NCBI GenBank assembly: GCA_016490735.1
Contig: JAEMWC010000209.1
Coordinates: 753,501-817,500 of the forward strand
From: Pachyseris speciosa
Taxonomy: Eukaryota > Cnidaria > Anthozoa > Scleractinia > Pachyseridae
DNA: 64,000 nt
Direction: 5' to 3'
Shown here: piece after piece, positions 1-8,678 of the stretch
Layout of the letters: each line of letters starts with the position of its first letter
Numbering within the stretch: position 1 is the first letter of the stretch
Notes under the pieces: model-generated
What the model was told of the DNA's origin: nothing
The model's database searches: none
Seen by the model: only the letters and a program-made list of their open reading frames with translations
Made by a program: the position numbers and the translations under genes

Positions 1-2
1 AT

Positions 3-182
3 GACAGGTAGTCTCTTATTGTTTTTCAATACTTTTTGTGTCCTACTGTATACTTCCATTTTGATTTTTTCAGCGATTTCAAATGGTGTTTCAACAGCAG
101 CGTCAGGTTTGATCAATTTTTCGATTCTTTCTGTTCTGGGATTCTCCTGTTTTTCTGGATTTTGAAAATTGTTGATTGCCAT
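3..182 (-). CDS. Partial hypothetical protein, runs off the left edge
   Basis: An open minus-strand frame starts with ATG at 182 and stays open for 60 codons to the window edge. The visible N-terminus is charged and hydrophilic (MAINNFQNPEKQ...), with no recognised domain, signal peptide or membrane segment. It lies 16 nt downstream of the ATPase stop codon on the same strand, and its ATG has a TCTAA box starting 16 nt upstream, like other genes of this element, which supports it as a real gene. By position it corresponds to the gene downstream of the ATPase in element 3 (33558-34110), but I could not see convincing sequence similarity. Function unknown. Confidence 0.6.
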   Translation of the reverse strand, partial: MAINNFQNPEKQENPRTERIEKLIKPDAAVETPFEIAEKIKMEVYSRTQKVLKNNKRLPV

Positions 183-198
183 ATAATATTAGATTAGA
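183..198 (-). promoter_or_regulatory. TCTAA box upstream of the leftmost ORF
   Basis: On the minus strand, TCTAATCTAAT begins at 198, exactly 16 nt before the ATG at 182, followed by an AT-only stretch. This fits the spacing at the other AT-rich element genes. Function as promoter is inferred. Confidence 0.5.
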
Positions 199-840
199 TT
201 AAACTGCACCATAAAAATTTCTCTTGATTGTCTTCATCGGCTTGTCAACATAACAGAAGGAATATGGTTTCTTGGTTGCTTCAATGTATTTCTTCTTGTC
301 GATTCCAAGTTCTTGTGCAATCAAGTTCCTTTCTCTTGAGGATGGGAAATCATAAAGGCAGAAGTGACTGCAATTGAGTCTGATTGATTTTGGACAGCCA
401 TAGAATGATTGTGTGAGATATATGACTGAACAGTTCTTGTGTCTCCCCTGAATGAAATAGCTGATTATCTGATCTTGTTTCTTGTCAGTCACGAAATCAT
501 CAAAAACAACCAATCGCTGCAAATCTGTGTCTTTTATTTGTTCAACTGGCAATATCTCTTCTTGACTGCAAACCAAGGCAGGATATCCAATGTGACTGCT
601 TATTTCATCCATTACTTTCCGAAGATATTTGTACTTGTCTTGATCCAAATTTTTTGCATAAAGATGTATCTGATCATAATAGACCAACGGTTCCATAATC
701 AGATGCATGAACAATGTTGTCTTTCCAGATCCAGAATTACCAGCCAATAACATTCTAAATGTATCTTTTGGCATATACGGATACAACTGTCTGAATGAAT
801 TATTTGAATTCTGAATGATATCATAATTAGGGATTTCCAT
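199..840 (-). CDS. A32/FtsK-family genome-packaging ATPase
   Basis: An intact 213-residue ORF. It has a Walker A loop, GNSGSGKT, at residues 34-41; a Walker B, VVFDDF, at 111-116; and a downstream QGRHKNCSVIYLTQ segment (about 131-144) containing the sensor glutamine. These are typical of the viral packaging ATPases of Polintons, adintoviruses and large DNA viruses, which translocate DNA into preformed capsids. The length matches the family. The N-terminus IPNYDII and the FCLYDF region match the element 3 ATPase at 32958-33550. It is divergently transcribed from the coiled-coil gene at 877, with only 36 nt between the start codons. A TCTAAA box starts 16 nt upstream of the ATG. Confidence 0.93.
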   Translation of the reverse strand: MEIPNYDIIQNSNNSFRQLYPYMPKDTFRMLLAGNSGSGKTTLFMHLIMEPLVYYDQIHLYAKNLDQDKYKYLRKVMDEISSHIGYPALVCSQEEILPVEQIKDTDLQRLVVFDDFVTDKKQDQIISYFIQGRHKNCSVIYLTQSFYGCPKSIRLNCSHFCLYDFPSSRERNLIAQELGIDKKKYIEATKKPYSFCYVDKPMKTIKRNFYGAV

Positions 841-876
841 ATGTTAATAGTTTAGATTAGTCTAACACAATTGTAT
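841..876. promoter_or_regulatory. 36-nt bidirectional promoter between ATPase and coiled-coil gene
   Basis: The region between the two divergent ATGs holds TCTAAAC on the minus strand (starting at 856, 16 nt from the ATG at 840) and TCTAAC on the plus strand (starting at 861, 16 nt from the ATG at 877), four bases apart back to back. The rest is A/T rich. The symmetry and identical spacing indicate a compact bidirectional promoter; activity is inferred. Confidence 0.6.
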
Positions 877-1676
877 ATGGATATAGAACGAATGAAAAGG
901 CTTCTTAAAAGTGGAATTGAAGCTGGAAACAAAACAAGAGAAGTTCGTGATGTTATCAAGACTTATGAATACAGAAAACAGGATGCATATGATACAACAT
1001 CAGAATTGCTGAAACCCTCTATTGATGTCCAGAAGAGTGTAAAAAAAGTGTCGACAAAAAACAGGATGAAGTCATTGAACAGTTGAAAAAAAATCAACAG
1101 GCTTTAACACAAGGACTTGATGATGTTATTGAAGCTAATCGCAGAGCAATTACAATGGAACGGAACTTCCTTTGGCAATTGAAGCACAAAGAAGAAGAGA
1201 ATCGGATACCCAACATATTATCGATCGATAACTATTTCGATAGAGATGACAGAATTATATTGAAAAATAAACAAGCTTTTGAAACCATCCGATTTAACTC
1301 AAGTCACCCCACAAAAACTTGTCGAGAAAAGAAAAAAGCTAGAGAAATAGCCTGAATGGGAAGAGAAAAAAAAAATCAATCACTCCAGAAGAAAATGAAT
1401 CTCATAAAAGAGAAATACAAACTTTGAAGAAATACAGAGAAACGATTGATGATGTATTAGCTTCTTACAAATACAAAACAGGGAAAGGAATGGGTTCAAG
1501 GGTGCATTTTTGGGTGACATGCTTTCACGTTTACAGTTGCTTGGTGGATCTATTTCAGCCGGCAACAATAGCATGGGTGTAAGAAATGAATTCACAAAAT
1601 ATTGCATACATTGAACAGACTGGGAATCCTGAAAACCGGTGAGTTGAATAAAATAATGATGAAATATCTAATGTAA
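877..1676 (+). pseudogene. Coiled-coil / AGN-motif virion-associated protein, frameshifted
   Basis: The frame opens at ATG 877 (MDIERMKRLLKSG...) and continues, after a shift near 1050-1085, as a lysine/glutamate-rich helical segment to about 1315. It resumes in other frames to end at TAA 1674-1676. The C-terminal part contains LGGSISAGNNSMGVRNE, matching AGNTSIEMRNTG in element 2 (17961-18255) and AGNTSVKLRKG in element 3 (31966-32398). At least four frame changes are needed, so this copy is dead. In all three elements this gene lies between the ATPase side and the penton gene, so a structural or assembly role is likely but unproven. The family is not one I can name. Confidence 0.65.
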
Positions 1677-1682
1677 AAGTAT
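1667..1682 (+). promoter_or_regulatory. TCTAA box upstream of penton gene
   Basis: TCTAATG begins at 1667, exactly 16 nt before the penton ATG at 1683, and overlaps the last codons and stop of the upstream AGN gene. Confidence 0.55.
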
Positions 1683-2468
1683 ATGACAGAAATTTCATTA
1701 CGATTCAACAGTAAAAACAGAGACAAAATTGGTGTCAGTAAGAGTCATGATTTTGAAAAAAGATTCAATACACCTCTTAAATTAACGAATGATTTGAAAA
1801 TATGAAATGGCTGTGAATGTTATCAATATGACATACAGTTGGTACAATATCAGAGATATTTTTGGGAATAATCAAATGAAATATAGCTACGACAAAGGTG
1901 TAAACTGGGAAACAATAACATTCGTTAACGGGATGTATTCATACGACGATATCAATAGTTACATTCATGAGTATATGAGAAAAAATAACCATGTACTGAA
2001 TCCATCTGAAACAGACAAATCAAAATTCAAGTATGGTATTAACATGTATTTCGTTTTGTCAACATATCGCATTTTGATTGAACTTGATGAAAACTATCGA
2101 GTGGATCTGAGAAATCTTGATTTCAGAAAACTTATCGGTTTCGATTCAAAATTAGTTTCAGCCACAGAATATGGAACAAATCTACCTGATATTACAAGAG
2201 GAGTAGATGAAATTTATATCAATTGTGATATGGTGATAGATAGCATTGTTGATGGAATAGCACAAATACAATCGCTGTTATTCCAGTCACAGATCTCGTT
2301 AGAAGTTTACCTTTCACTTACAAACCTCGTTTTCTTTCATGGAATCCTGTCTCAACACATACAATCAGCTCAATACGCTTTTATGTCACAGACTCTTCTA
2401 GAGCTCCAGTCGATTTAAATGGGATAGATTGGTATATTGAGTTATTCTTGAGAGGTGTGGAATTATAA
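1683..2468 (+). pseudogene. Penton-like minor capsid protein, frameshifted
   Basis: The gene starts at ATG 1683, shifts frame near 1800, is open from 1807 to about 2265, then shifts again to finish at TAA 2466-2468. Recognisable blocks are MTYSWYNI, the DLRNLDFRKLIGFD segment, TNLPDITRGVDEIYINCD and a C-terminal ISSIRFYVTDSSRAPVDLNG. These align block by block with the intact penton of element 2 (17200-17943) and the broken one of element 3. In Polintons this single jelly-roll protein forms the capsid vertices. It sits between the AGN gene and the AT-hook core gene, the same order as in the other two elements. Two frameshifts make it a pseudogene. Confidence 0.8.
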
Positions 2469-2481
2469 AACCTAATAGTAT

Positions 2482-2723
2482 ATGAAACGGTTTGAGTTTA
2501 AAAAATATGAACAACATGGTGAAGGTATTGTGACTGATATGATCAAAACAGCTGGAAAAAAAAGCAGCCAACAATTGGTGAACATGCTGGCAAAAAAGCT
2601 GGCGACAAAATCATAGAACTTTTGAAAAAGAGAAAAAGTGGAAACAAGAGTGGAACTGAGAGTGTGAGCCAGACTGGTGGTTTAATCAAAAGAAAGAGAG
2701 GCCGACCTCGTAAAATAAAATAA
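2482..2723 (+). pseudogene. Small basic AT-hook core protein, frameshifted
   Basis: The ATG at 2482 opens MKRFEFKKYEQHGEGIV; after a frame change in the A-run near 2560 the frame reads HAGKKAGDKIIELL and ends in KRKRGRPRKIK at TAA 2721-2723. The GRPRK core is a canonical AT-hook, which binds the DNA minor groove. Equivalent genes lie between penton and MCP in element 2 (HAGDRLGKKI) and element 3 (KLGEVAAEKGGQKI). Size, charge and position suggest a DNA-condensing virion core protein analogous to small adenovirus core proteins; this is inference. A weaker CCTAAT box lies 11 nt before the ATG. Confidence 0.65.
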
Positions 2724-2729
2724 CTTTTA

Positions 2730-2745
2730 TCTAACACAATAATAT
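2730..2745 (+). promoter_or_regulatory. TCTAA box upstream of MCP gene
   Basis: TCTAAC begins at 2730, exactly 16 nt before the MCP ATG at 2746, followed by an A/T tract. Element 2 has the same box at the same distance from its MCP start. Confidence 0.6.
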
Positions 2746-4026
2746 ATGTCAAACTATCGTGACTCAAATATATCGAAAGATATGAAGATGTAGTGTTCGA
2801 ACTAGAGACAGCACTTATTACTGTAGTAGCAAACAATGCTCATCAGAGGAAAACAGGTTACCGTTTCGTTGTTGATAACAGTGGAGAGACTACACCATTT
2901 GACTGGTATAATGCCCGTTTTTAATGTTTTTCAAAGAAAATAAGCTTGCAGATGGAGCTGACATTGCTGCTGCAGATCGAAATGGTATTGTTAATTCAGT
3001 TCACGCTCTTATTAAACACCATTAATGTGAAAATGAATGGTCTTGATGTTTATGAATGCCGAGACGCTAACCAAGCCACAAATATTAAGTCATTGCTTGA
3101 GTATTCACAGGGTTATGCTGTAAGTCAGGGAACCAATGAGTTCTTCTATCTTGACACCAGCAGAGGTGCTGAAAACAGAGTGGCACAAGCTGCTTATAAC
3201 AAAGGATTCTCAGATCGTAAAGCTTTGCTTAATGATGGTGGTGAAGTAAATGCAGAGATAGCATTGAACAGATACGGTTTTTTCAAGAGCTTTTGGATGA
3301 ACTCATGCCTAACTCAAAAGTAGAGGTGAATCTAACACTTGAGAGTGATGACAATATGATTTGGCAAGCTACTGATGAATGTCGTGTGGTACTAACTAAA
3401 TTCCAGCTAATTGTTCCTCGTATATTTTTCAATTCTGCGGGAAATCCTTATACATGAGCAAGTATCTTGACAACAGAAAGTGGACTTACATGAGAGAAAT
3501 GGTTGAGAGAGGCAATTCAACAAGACAACAGACTGCCAATTTCCGTATTTCCACAGGAATAAACAAACCCAGGCATGTTTTTGTATTCATCATCAATGAT
3601 GCCAATGATTCGTCTCAGACAGCCAATAAATTTCTCTATAACACATTCTCAGTTGCAAATAACCGAACTTTGACTGATTGTTATCTTGAGGTTGGCAATG
3701 GTAATGATTATCCAGAGGTACATTATAAACCCTCAACTGAACCAACAAGAGTATTCAGAGATGTTTTGAAATATGTTCAAGCTGTAAATGATTTCAGTGA
3801 AAGTACCCTTCTTAACAGGGGCAATTTCGGTACAATATTCCCTTTTGTTTATTTCGATCTGACAAAACAGAAACAGGATATCAAAGATGGAATGACAAAA
3901 CTGACTTTCAAATACACTTTGAGTGATGGAACAAATGCTGATTACAGTGTGTATGCACTGGTGCTCTATGAGCAGGATACTGAGATGAGAAAGACTGATG
4001 GAAAATTAATTCTGAGATCAATGTAA
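2746..4026 (+). pseudogene. Major capsid protein (double jelly-roll, hexon-like), multiply frameshifted
   Basis: Fragments in successive frames cover a full-length MCP of roughly 420 residues. Early come GYRFVVDNSGETTPFDWYNA and the FQFF segment. From 2946 to 3323 follow ATNIKSLLEYSQGYA, FFYLDTSRG and IALNRYGFF. Then come VVLTKFQLIVPRIFF, and 3454-4026 with KPRHVFVFIIND, NNRTLTDCYLE and FGTIFPFVYFDLTKQ. The same blocks occur in the element 2 MCP (LLEYSDDYSRSVAK) and element 3 MCP (LVEYSDDYARTVAK, VIYFDLRVTKES). At least four frame changes are needed, near 2775, 2925, 3290 and 3455. The MCP forms the trimeric capsomers of the icosahedral shell. Confidence 0.85.
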
Positions 4027-4118
4027 ATTAAATAATAAATAAAATAATTTAAATAAATTAAATAATTAAATTAAATGATTGTTTGTATTAAATACAATTT
4101 AGTATAAACATATATTAT
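4027..4118 (+). other. A/T-only intergenic tract between MCP and minor virion gene
   Basis: About 90 nt made almost only of A and T, rich in AAATAAAT and AATTAAAT words including AATAAA, so it could hold the MCP poly(A) signal. A TATAAAC sequence starts 16 nt before the next ATG at 4119, where other genes have TCTAAC. Confidence 0.4.
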
Positions 4119-4976
4119 ATGACTACTTATCATCCACATGGTGTGAAACTTTCACAGGGTCAGAAACAAAAGCTAGCAAAAGCTTATGCAACAAATTCGC
4201 CTGTAACAATCAGGTTGACACATAGTGAATTGTCTGGAAATGATCAACTAATGTTGACTAAGACACAAATCAACAAATTGATGAAATCAAGAAGATCAGG
4301 AAAAGGTTCAGACATCAAAATATCAAAAAATCAAATCAGAAAAGCAGTTGTAGAAGGAGGCTCTCTTGGTCCAGTCTTTTTTCACTTGGAACAAGACTAT
4401 TGCCTTATGCAGGTAAAGCAGTAGCTAAAGCGGCTCCAGCATTGGCCACAGGTGCTCTTTCTTCATTAGCAAGTCTCGGCATTGATAAACTATTTGGAAA
4501 GAAACAAAGTGGAGGATTTCTTATTCCTAATGCCAATTTATCCCAATTATTGAATGTAGGAAATTTATTGAATACGAGACAGATGGCTGATGTTATCCAA
4601 AAAAATGCAGTATGGTGGAGACGTTGTTATAAAACCAACAAAAGCGCAGACTGGAAAGGGTATTGGAACAATACTCGCCAGTATTGGAATTCCTTTGGCT
4701 ATAGAAGCAATCAGAAAATTAACTGGAAAAGGTTTGCATGTTGAAAGCAGCCGTCCAAGACGGTCATTACCAGTTCATGTTCCAGATTCCATTGCAAAAA
4801 ATAAAAGTGGTGGGAAACATGCTTTGATTCCATGGCAATCCCCTCCTGTTTTTGGTACATGGGATAACCCAATAGGCATGGGAATGAAAAAAAAAAAGAA
4901 AACCAAAGGAAAAGGACTTCTACTAGGCAAAAACAGTCCATTCAATTCAATCCCCATACTAGGAACCATTTTGTAA
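4119..4976 (+). pseudogene. MTxYHP minor virion protein (pVI/pX-like position), frameshifted
   Basis: The first frame (4119 to about 4370) starts MTTYHPHGVKLSQGQ and holds the basic segment ISKNQIRKAVVEGGS. It changes frame into LPYAGKAVAKAAPALATGA..LGIDKLFGK, then near 4590 into VVIKPTKAQTGKGIGTI, LASIGIPLAIEAI and KLTGKGLHV, ending at TAA 4974-4976. The element 3 counterpart starts MTVYHPFKIAL and ends with LASIGIFLANDLV and KKMFGKGMHV. The alanine/glycine-rich amphipathic centre and basic flanks recall adenovirus minor core/membrane-lytic proteins, and the gene sits just before the protease, but homology is not demonstrated. Poly-A runs at 4885-4896 and elsewhere are likely sites of the frame lesions. 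Confidence 0.65.
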
Positions 4977-5430
4977 ATAAACCCTTATCCAACTTTGATT
5001 TAATCAATTGGGTGAAACAACTTGGAATAAAACATTTTAGAGGAGTATTTTCAAGAGACAATATGCCGAGACAAATAAAACAGAATGAATGTGGGATAGT
5101 CAATCTTGATTCCAAAATTGGACCTGGTACTCATTGGGTATGTTATAGGAATTTCAAAAAATGATAGATACTGTGAATACTTTGACTCATTTGGTTTAAT
5201 GATGCCAACAGAAGTTCAAATGTATATGGCTGCAAGCGGTAAACAACTTGAATACTCTGGTGATGAGATACAAGAAAGGGAATCAGTATTATGTGGATAT
5301 TGGTGTTTGTACTATCTTCTCGAGAGACAAAATGGGAGATCCATTCTTAATACAATACATAATGCTGAATTTGATCCAACAGACACAAGAGTCAATCACA
5401 GTTTATCATAAATATTTCAAGAATATCTAA
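4960..5430 (+). pseudogene. Adenain-like cysteine protease, frameshifted
   Basis: Visible blocks are LSNFDLINWVKQLGI, then GPGTHWVCY with the catalytic-type histidine, YCEYFDSFG with the acidic member, and SVLCGYWCLYYLL with the nucleophilic cysteine. This His-Asp/Glu-Cys arrangement is that of the adenovirus protease (adenain/Ulp1 fold) used to mature virion precursors in Polintons and adenoviruses. A frame change occurs near 5110-5160, and another near 5390 before the stop at 5428-5430. The start codon is unclear: the frame runs back into the end of the upstream gene with no good ATG. The intact homologue is at 26170-26697. Confidence 0.8.
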
Positions 5431-5591
5431 CTGAATTATATGGAAACAATTATTGTGCAAGTTGTTGGACACCTGTTGTAGTTCGTAATGACAAGATAAT
5501 GATAGTACTCAAGAACCAATTCGGCGAAGATGTTATAATAATATGTGAAGTGAAACAAGTTTTTAAAGAAAATATCTAACCAATATGTATA
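5426..5591 (+). CDS. Very small gene with CxxC motif between two TCTAAC boxes
   Basis: Two TCTAAC boxes, at 5426 and 5575, flank this interval; each contains the TAA stop of the preceding frame. One frame across 5437-5579 reads NNYCASCWTPVVVRND and then a hydrophobic stretch to a stop at 5577-5579, while the ATG at 5440 is in a different frame, so a frameshift or a different start is needed. The CxxC pair could bind zinc, but nothing more can be said. It may be an independent micro-gene or decayed sequence. Confidence 0.3.
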
Positions 5592-5748
5592 ATGGTAAAA
5601 TCATATTGTGTGAAACAGAAGAAAGTCACTGAATGTACCAGGAAGTGAAAGATATCAAAAGACAAAAAATGGTCGAACTGTGATGAAATGTACTTGTGCT
5701 GAATGTGGAATCACAAAGACTAAATTTGTCAGAAATCGGGGAAACTGA
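5592..5748 (+). pseudogene. Small zinc-ribbon protein (DUF5679-like), frameshifted
   Basis: ATG 5592 opens MVKSYCVKQKKVTEC, then shifts frame near 5635 into KTKNGRTVMKCTCAECGITKTKFV and stops at 5746-5748. The TKNGR and CxxCG pattern resembles small zinc-ribbon proteins found between protease and lipase genes in related elements. One cysteine of the first pair seems replaced (CVKQ). A TCTAAC box starts 17 nt upstream of the ATG. It may originally have been fused to the following PLA2-like protein, since an open frame links the two regions after a frame change. Confidence 0.5.
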
Positions 5749-5756
5749 TTAGCCCG

Positions 5757-6429
5757 TCTGAAGGGGCGGGCATACTAGATTCGGCAGCAGATATGGCACT
5801 AACAGGATTCTTAGAACATGGAGTCCCTTATTTAGCAAAGAAAGGTGTAGAAATGGGAAGATATTATGCTTCTGAAGCAATGAGAAATCCAAAGCTGCAA
5901 AAGAAATTAATTGAAAAGGACTTTCCCTCGCAAAGCCTGCAATCACAAAGGTTGGGTCAGAAGCTTTAAAACAACTCTCAACAAAAGTGAGACCAAATAT
6001 TCGTTACAAAACAGATATCAAAGGATTAGATTATGCAAAGGTATTGACATTCATAAGGTTATTGGCAAGCTTCCTAAACCAAAAAGTGGATGGACACCCG
6101 GAAAGTATAAATACATGGGACCTTATAATCCCCTCGATAAACAGTTAGAGTATGATCCAAATACTGGTGAGGTCTTGAAATGGAATGTACAACCTTACAA
6201 TAAGGTGGATGAAATAGCAGCTTATCATGATATTTGTTATGATATGGGAAAAAATAAAGGTGATTGTGATAGAACAATGGTCGAGTCACTTGATCAAATA
6301 CCATATGGTGAGATGCCAAAATGGGGTCAAACAGCAGATTCTTAATTGACAAAAAACAGAAACTTGGTCTTGGGTGTTTCAAAAAACGGAAAAAGCCGTC
6401 GAGTGAAGAAAACTGGCAAGAAAAACTAG
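5757..6429 (+). pseudogene. Parvovirus-type phospholipase-A2-like virion protein, frameshifted
   Basis: An N-terminal helical part (LDSAADMALTGFLEHGVPYL, about 5775-5920) leads through frame changes into GIDIHKVIGKLPKPKSGW, then KYMGPYNPLDKQ, a Ca-binding-loop-like sequence, and AAYHDICYDMG, with the HD pair of secreted and parvoviral VP1 phospholipases A2. The tail KKQKLGLG continues in another frame as a lysine-rich end stopping at 6427-6429. Parvoviruses use such a domain to breach endosomal membranes; the same role here is inference. Element 3 encodes the homologue at 24942-26025 with the identical KQKLGLG ending. At least three frame changes are present. Confidence 0.7.
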
Positions 6430-7348
6430 CTGATGAATTACATGCACCCATAAAACGAAATTTCACTCGGCGGCGTGTGATTGTAAATAAAATTGATGAA
6501 ATATGGGCAAGTGATCTAGTTGAAATGCAACAGTTCAGTAAATGGAATAAAGGTTATCGATATCTTCTTATGGTTATTGATGTCTTCAGCAAATATGGTT
6601 GGATTGTCCCATTGAAGGATAAGAAAGGTGAATCTGTCACTGAAGCATTCAAAACAATATTCAAGGAAGGCAGAAAACCACAGTATTTATGGGTCGACAA
6701 GGGAAAAGAGTTTTACAACAAACACTTGAAGGACTTGCTAGAGAAACATAGTGTACAGATGTACTCAACTGAGAATGAAGAGAAGTCATCAGTAGTTGAA
6801 AGATGGAATAGGACAATGAAGTCCAAAATGTGGAAGCAGTTCACTGTTCAAGGTAATACACAGTATTTAGACATGTTACCAAAATTAGTGAAACAGTATA
6901 ATAATACAAAACATTCAAGCACAAAGATGACACCCGTTGAAGCATCTGATAAGAGGAATGAAGGAACTGTTTACTTCAATTTGTATGGTGATATGGAGCC
7001 ATTAAAACAGAAACCAAAATTTAAAATAGGTGACAAGGTCCGAATATCCAAGTATAAACGGAATGTGTTCGACAAGGGTTATACACCAAATTGGACTGAA
7101 GAAGTGTTTACAGTTGATAAAATCCAATACACTAATCCAATCACTTACAAACTAAAAGATCTTAGAGGAGAAGATATTGAAGGGAGTTTTTATGAAGCTG
7201 AATTATTAAAAGCCAGACAGGATGTTTTCCGTATTGATAAAGTCATTCGCAGAGATTACAAGAAGAAACAAGCTTTGGTGAAGTGGAAGGTTACAGTGAC
7301 GAATTTAACAGTTGGATACCGTTCAAGGATTTAAAAGACATATTATAA
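6376..7348 (+). pseudogene. Retroviral-type DDE integrase with C-terminal chromodomain, one frameshift
   Basis: The frame encodes an rve core with catalytic residues in ASDLVEM (Asp), YLWVDKGKEF (Asp) and SSVVERWNRTMK (Glu), flanked by MVIDVFSKYGW. An SH3-like segment near 7080-7190 (YTPNWTEEVF, ITYKLKD) follows. The C-terminus begins a chromodomain (IDKVIRR, ALVKWK), then a one-base loss near 7296 pushes the frame off; the adjacent frame continues YSDEFNSWIPF and stops at 7346-7348. Integrases of this kind insert Polintons and adintoviruses into host DNA. The start is uncertain because the upstream part of this frame overlaps the end of the PLA2 protein; a start around 6400-6440 is likely. 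Confidence 0.85.
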
Positions 7349-7501
7349 AGAGAAAATTATCTAACATATATGTGAGTAGACCCTACAGTAGTACATACTG
7401 TCATTTGCTATTATGTAGCCAAGAATATTATTATTCCTGACTATATTTAAACACAGGTCGAAAATGAATTAAAAAATAAATTATTATAATATAATATACA
7501 A
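7349..7501 (+). promoter_or_regulatory. Intergenic region before Bro-N gene with an orphan TCTAAC box
   Basis: TCTAAC at 7360 is followed 10 nt later by ATG at 7370, but that ATG is immediately followed by TGA, so the box now drives no ORF; a small gene may have been lost. The last 40 nt before ATG 7502 are nearly pure A/T with TATA-like words. Confidence 0.35.
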
Positions 7502-8341
7502 ATGCAAAAATATTCCTACAATAATAAAGAATTGGATGTATCAATAGATTGCTATCTTGATGATAACAATGACATTTGGTTCAGAGGAAGAGACATAGCT
7601 ATTATTCTCGACTATAAAAATCCACAAAAGGCAATCAAGGATCATGTTTTATCTGATGATAGAATCTTAAGAGACCACAAAATAAGCATAAATTCACGAT
7701 GTAACAAAACGGTCCCTCGTGCTGAGGCCACTGATTCACGATGTAACAAAACGTTACCTCGTGCTGAGACCACTGAAAAAACTTTCAAATGTTTTTTTAT
7801 AAATGAATCAGGATTTTATTCACTAATACTGTCCTCTAAAAAACAGGAAGCAGCAAAATTTAAACATTGGGTTACATCTAAAGTGTTGCCATCAATCAGA
7901 AAACAGGGGTATTACAATCAGTTCAATGACAGAAGCAATAATATGCTGATGATTGAAAGTGAAGATGATCTGCACTACAAGATTGTGTCATTCATCAGAA
8001 AGAAATATGAAGACGCATTAATGGTGGCGGGATTAGGTGAAAATCAAATAAGCCCGAACATGAGAATCAGAAGTTATAAGAAAGGATATATGGCTGGACA
8101 ATGTGATTTAATGCTGATGAATCCCACAAGAAAATACAATGCTCTTTGTCTTGAATTTAAAAGCCCAACAGGTGTGTATAAAGTGTCAGACAAACAGTCT
8201 GATATGAAGCTAATGTATGAGAAAAACAAATGCAAATACCTCATGAGCAATAGTTTCGAAGACTTGATTCATGAAATAACTAAACACTTAGAAGAAAGCA
8301 AATTATACTTATCAAGAAGGAAAGATTTAAAAGAAAATTAA
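7502..8341 (+). CDS. Bro-N domain fused to PD-(D/E)XK (VRR-NUC-like) nuclease
   Basis: An intact 279-residue ORF. Residues 1-140 form a Bro-N/KilA-type DNA-binding domain (DIWFRGRDIAIILDYKNPQKA near 24-44; INESGFYSLIL near 100-110; KFKHWVTSKVLPSIRKQGYY near 119-138), common in large DNA viruses and phages. Residues 155-260 resemble a PD-(D/E)XK nuclease, with Asp202 in GQCDLMLM, Glu218-x-Lys220 in LCLEFKSP and Gln232 downstream. A 15-residue tandem duplication (SRCNKT.PRAE.T) interrupts Bro-N at 65-94. It sits between integrase and polymerase. A DNA repair, replication or resolution role is inferred. It is one of the few undamaged genes here. Confidence 0.75.
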   Translation: MQKYSYNNKELDVSIDCYLDDNNDIWFRGRDIAIILDYKNPQKAIKDHVLSDDRILRDHKISINSRCNKTVPRAEATDSRCNKTLPRAETTEKTFKCFFINESGFYSLILSSKKQEAAKFKHWVTSKVLPSIRKQGYYNQFNDRSNNMLMIESEDDLHYKIVSFIRKKYEDALMVAGLGENQISPNMRIRSYKKGYMAGQCDLMLMNPTRKYNALCLEFKSPTGVYKVSDKQSDMKLMYEKNKCKYLMSNSFEDLIHEITKHLEESKLYLSRRKDLKEN

Positions 8342-8373
8342 ATTGATATAAAAATAAAATATAGTATATTATA

Positions 8374-8678
8374 TATGGAAAATAAAAATGTTAAAAGAGG
8401 TCGTGGAAGGCCTAGAGTTCTCAGTGATGAGGAAAGAAAAAAAACACAAGACTACCTATATGCTAAATAAAGAATGGTACTGTAACATATGTAAGACAGG
8501 ACGTAACTACACAATGGCAGGAAAATCTTGTCATATTAAAACAAAAAAACATCAAAAAAAATATTCTTCAATAATTACAATTCAAAAGGATCCAGTAATT
8601 GGATCAATTGAATTCTCAACCATATTTAAACGCAGACGGAAATGTTTTAAAGAAATAATAACTATAGATATATTATAA
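8374..8678 (+). pseudogene. AT-hook plus zinc-finger DNA-binding protein, one frameshift
   Basis: ATG 8374 starts MENKNVKRGRGRPRVLSDEE, containing an AT-hook (RGRPR). A shift in the A-run at about 8430-8440 leads into TTYMLNKEWYCNICKTGRNY..HIKTKKHQKK, a C2H2-type finger with CxxC and HxxxxxH spacing, ending at TAA 8676-8678. The AT-hook, then YMLNKEWYC, then a single-finger layout suggests a small DNA-binding or regulatory protein. It lies 33 nt after the nuclease gene and directly upstream of the polymerase ATG at 8679. There is no TCTAA box here; a TATAGTATATTATAT tract precedes the ATG. Confidence 0.55.

Noticed and set aside
6321..7334. Integrase starting MGSNSRFLIDKKQKLGLG
   Set aside because: The first ~20 residues belong to the PLA2-like protein (KQKLGLG is conserved in element 3), fused to the integrase frame only by a frameshift.
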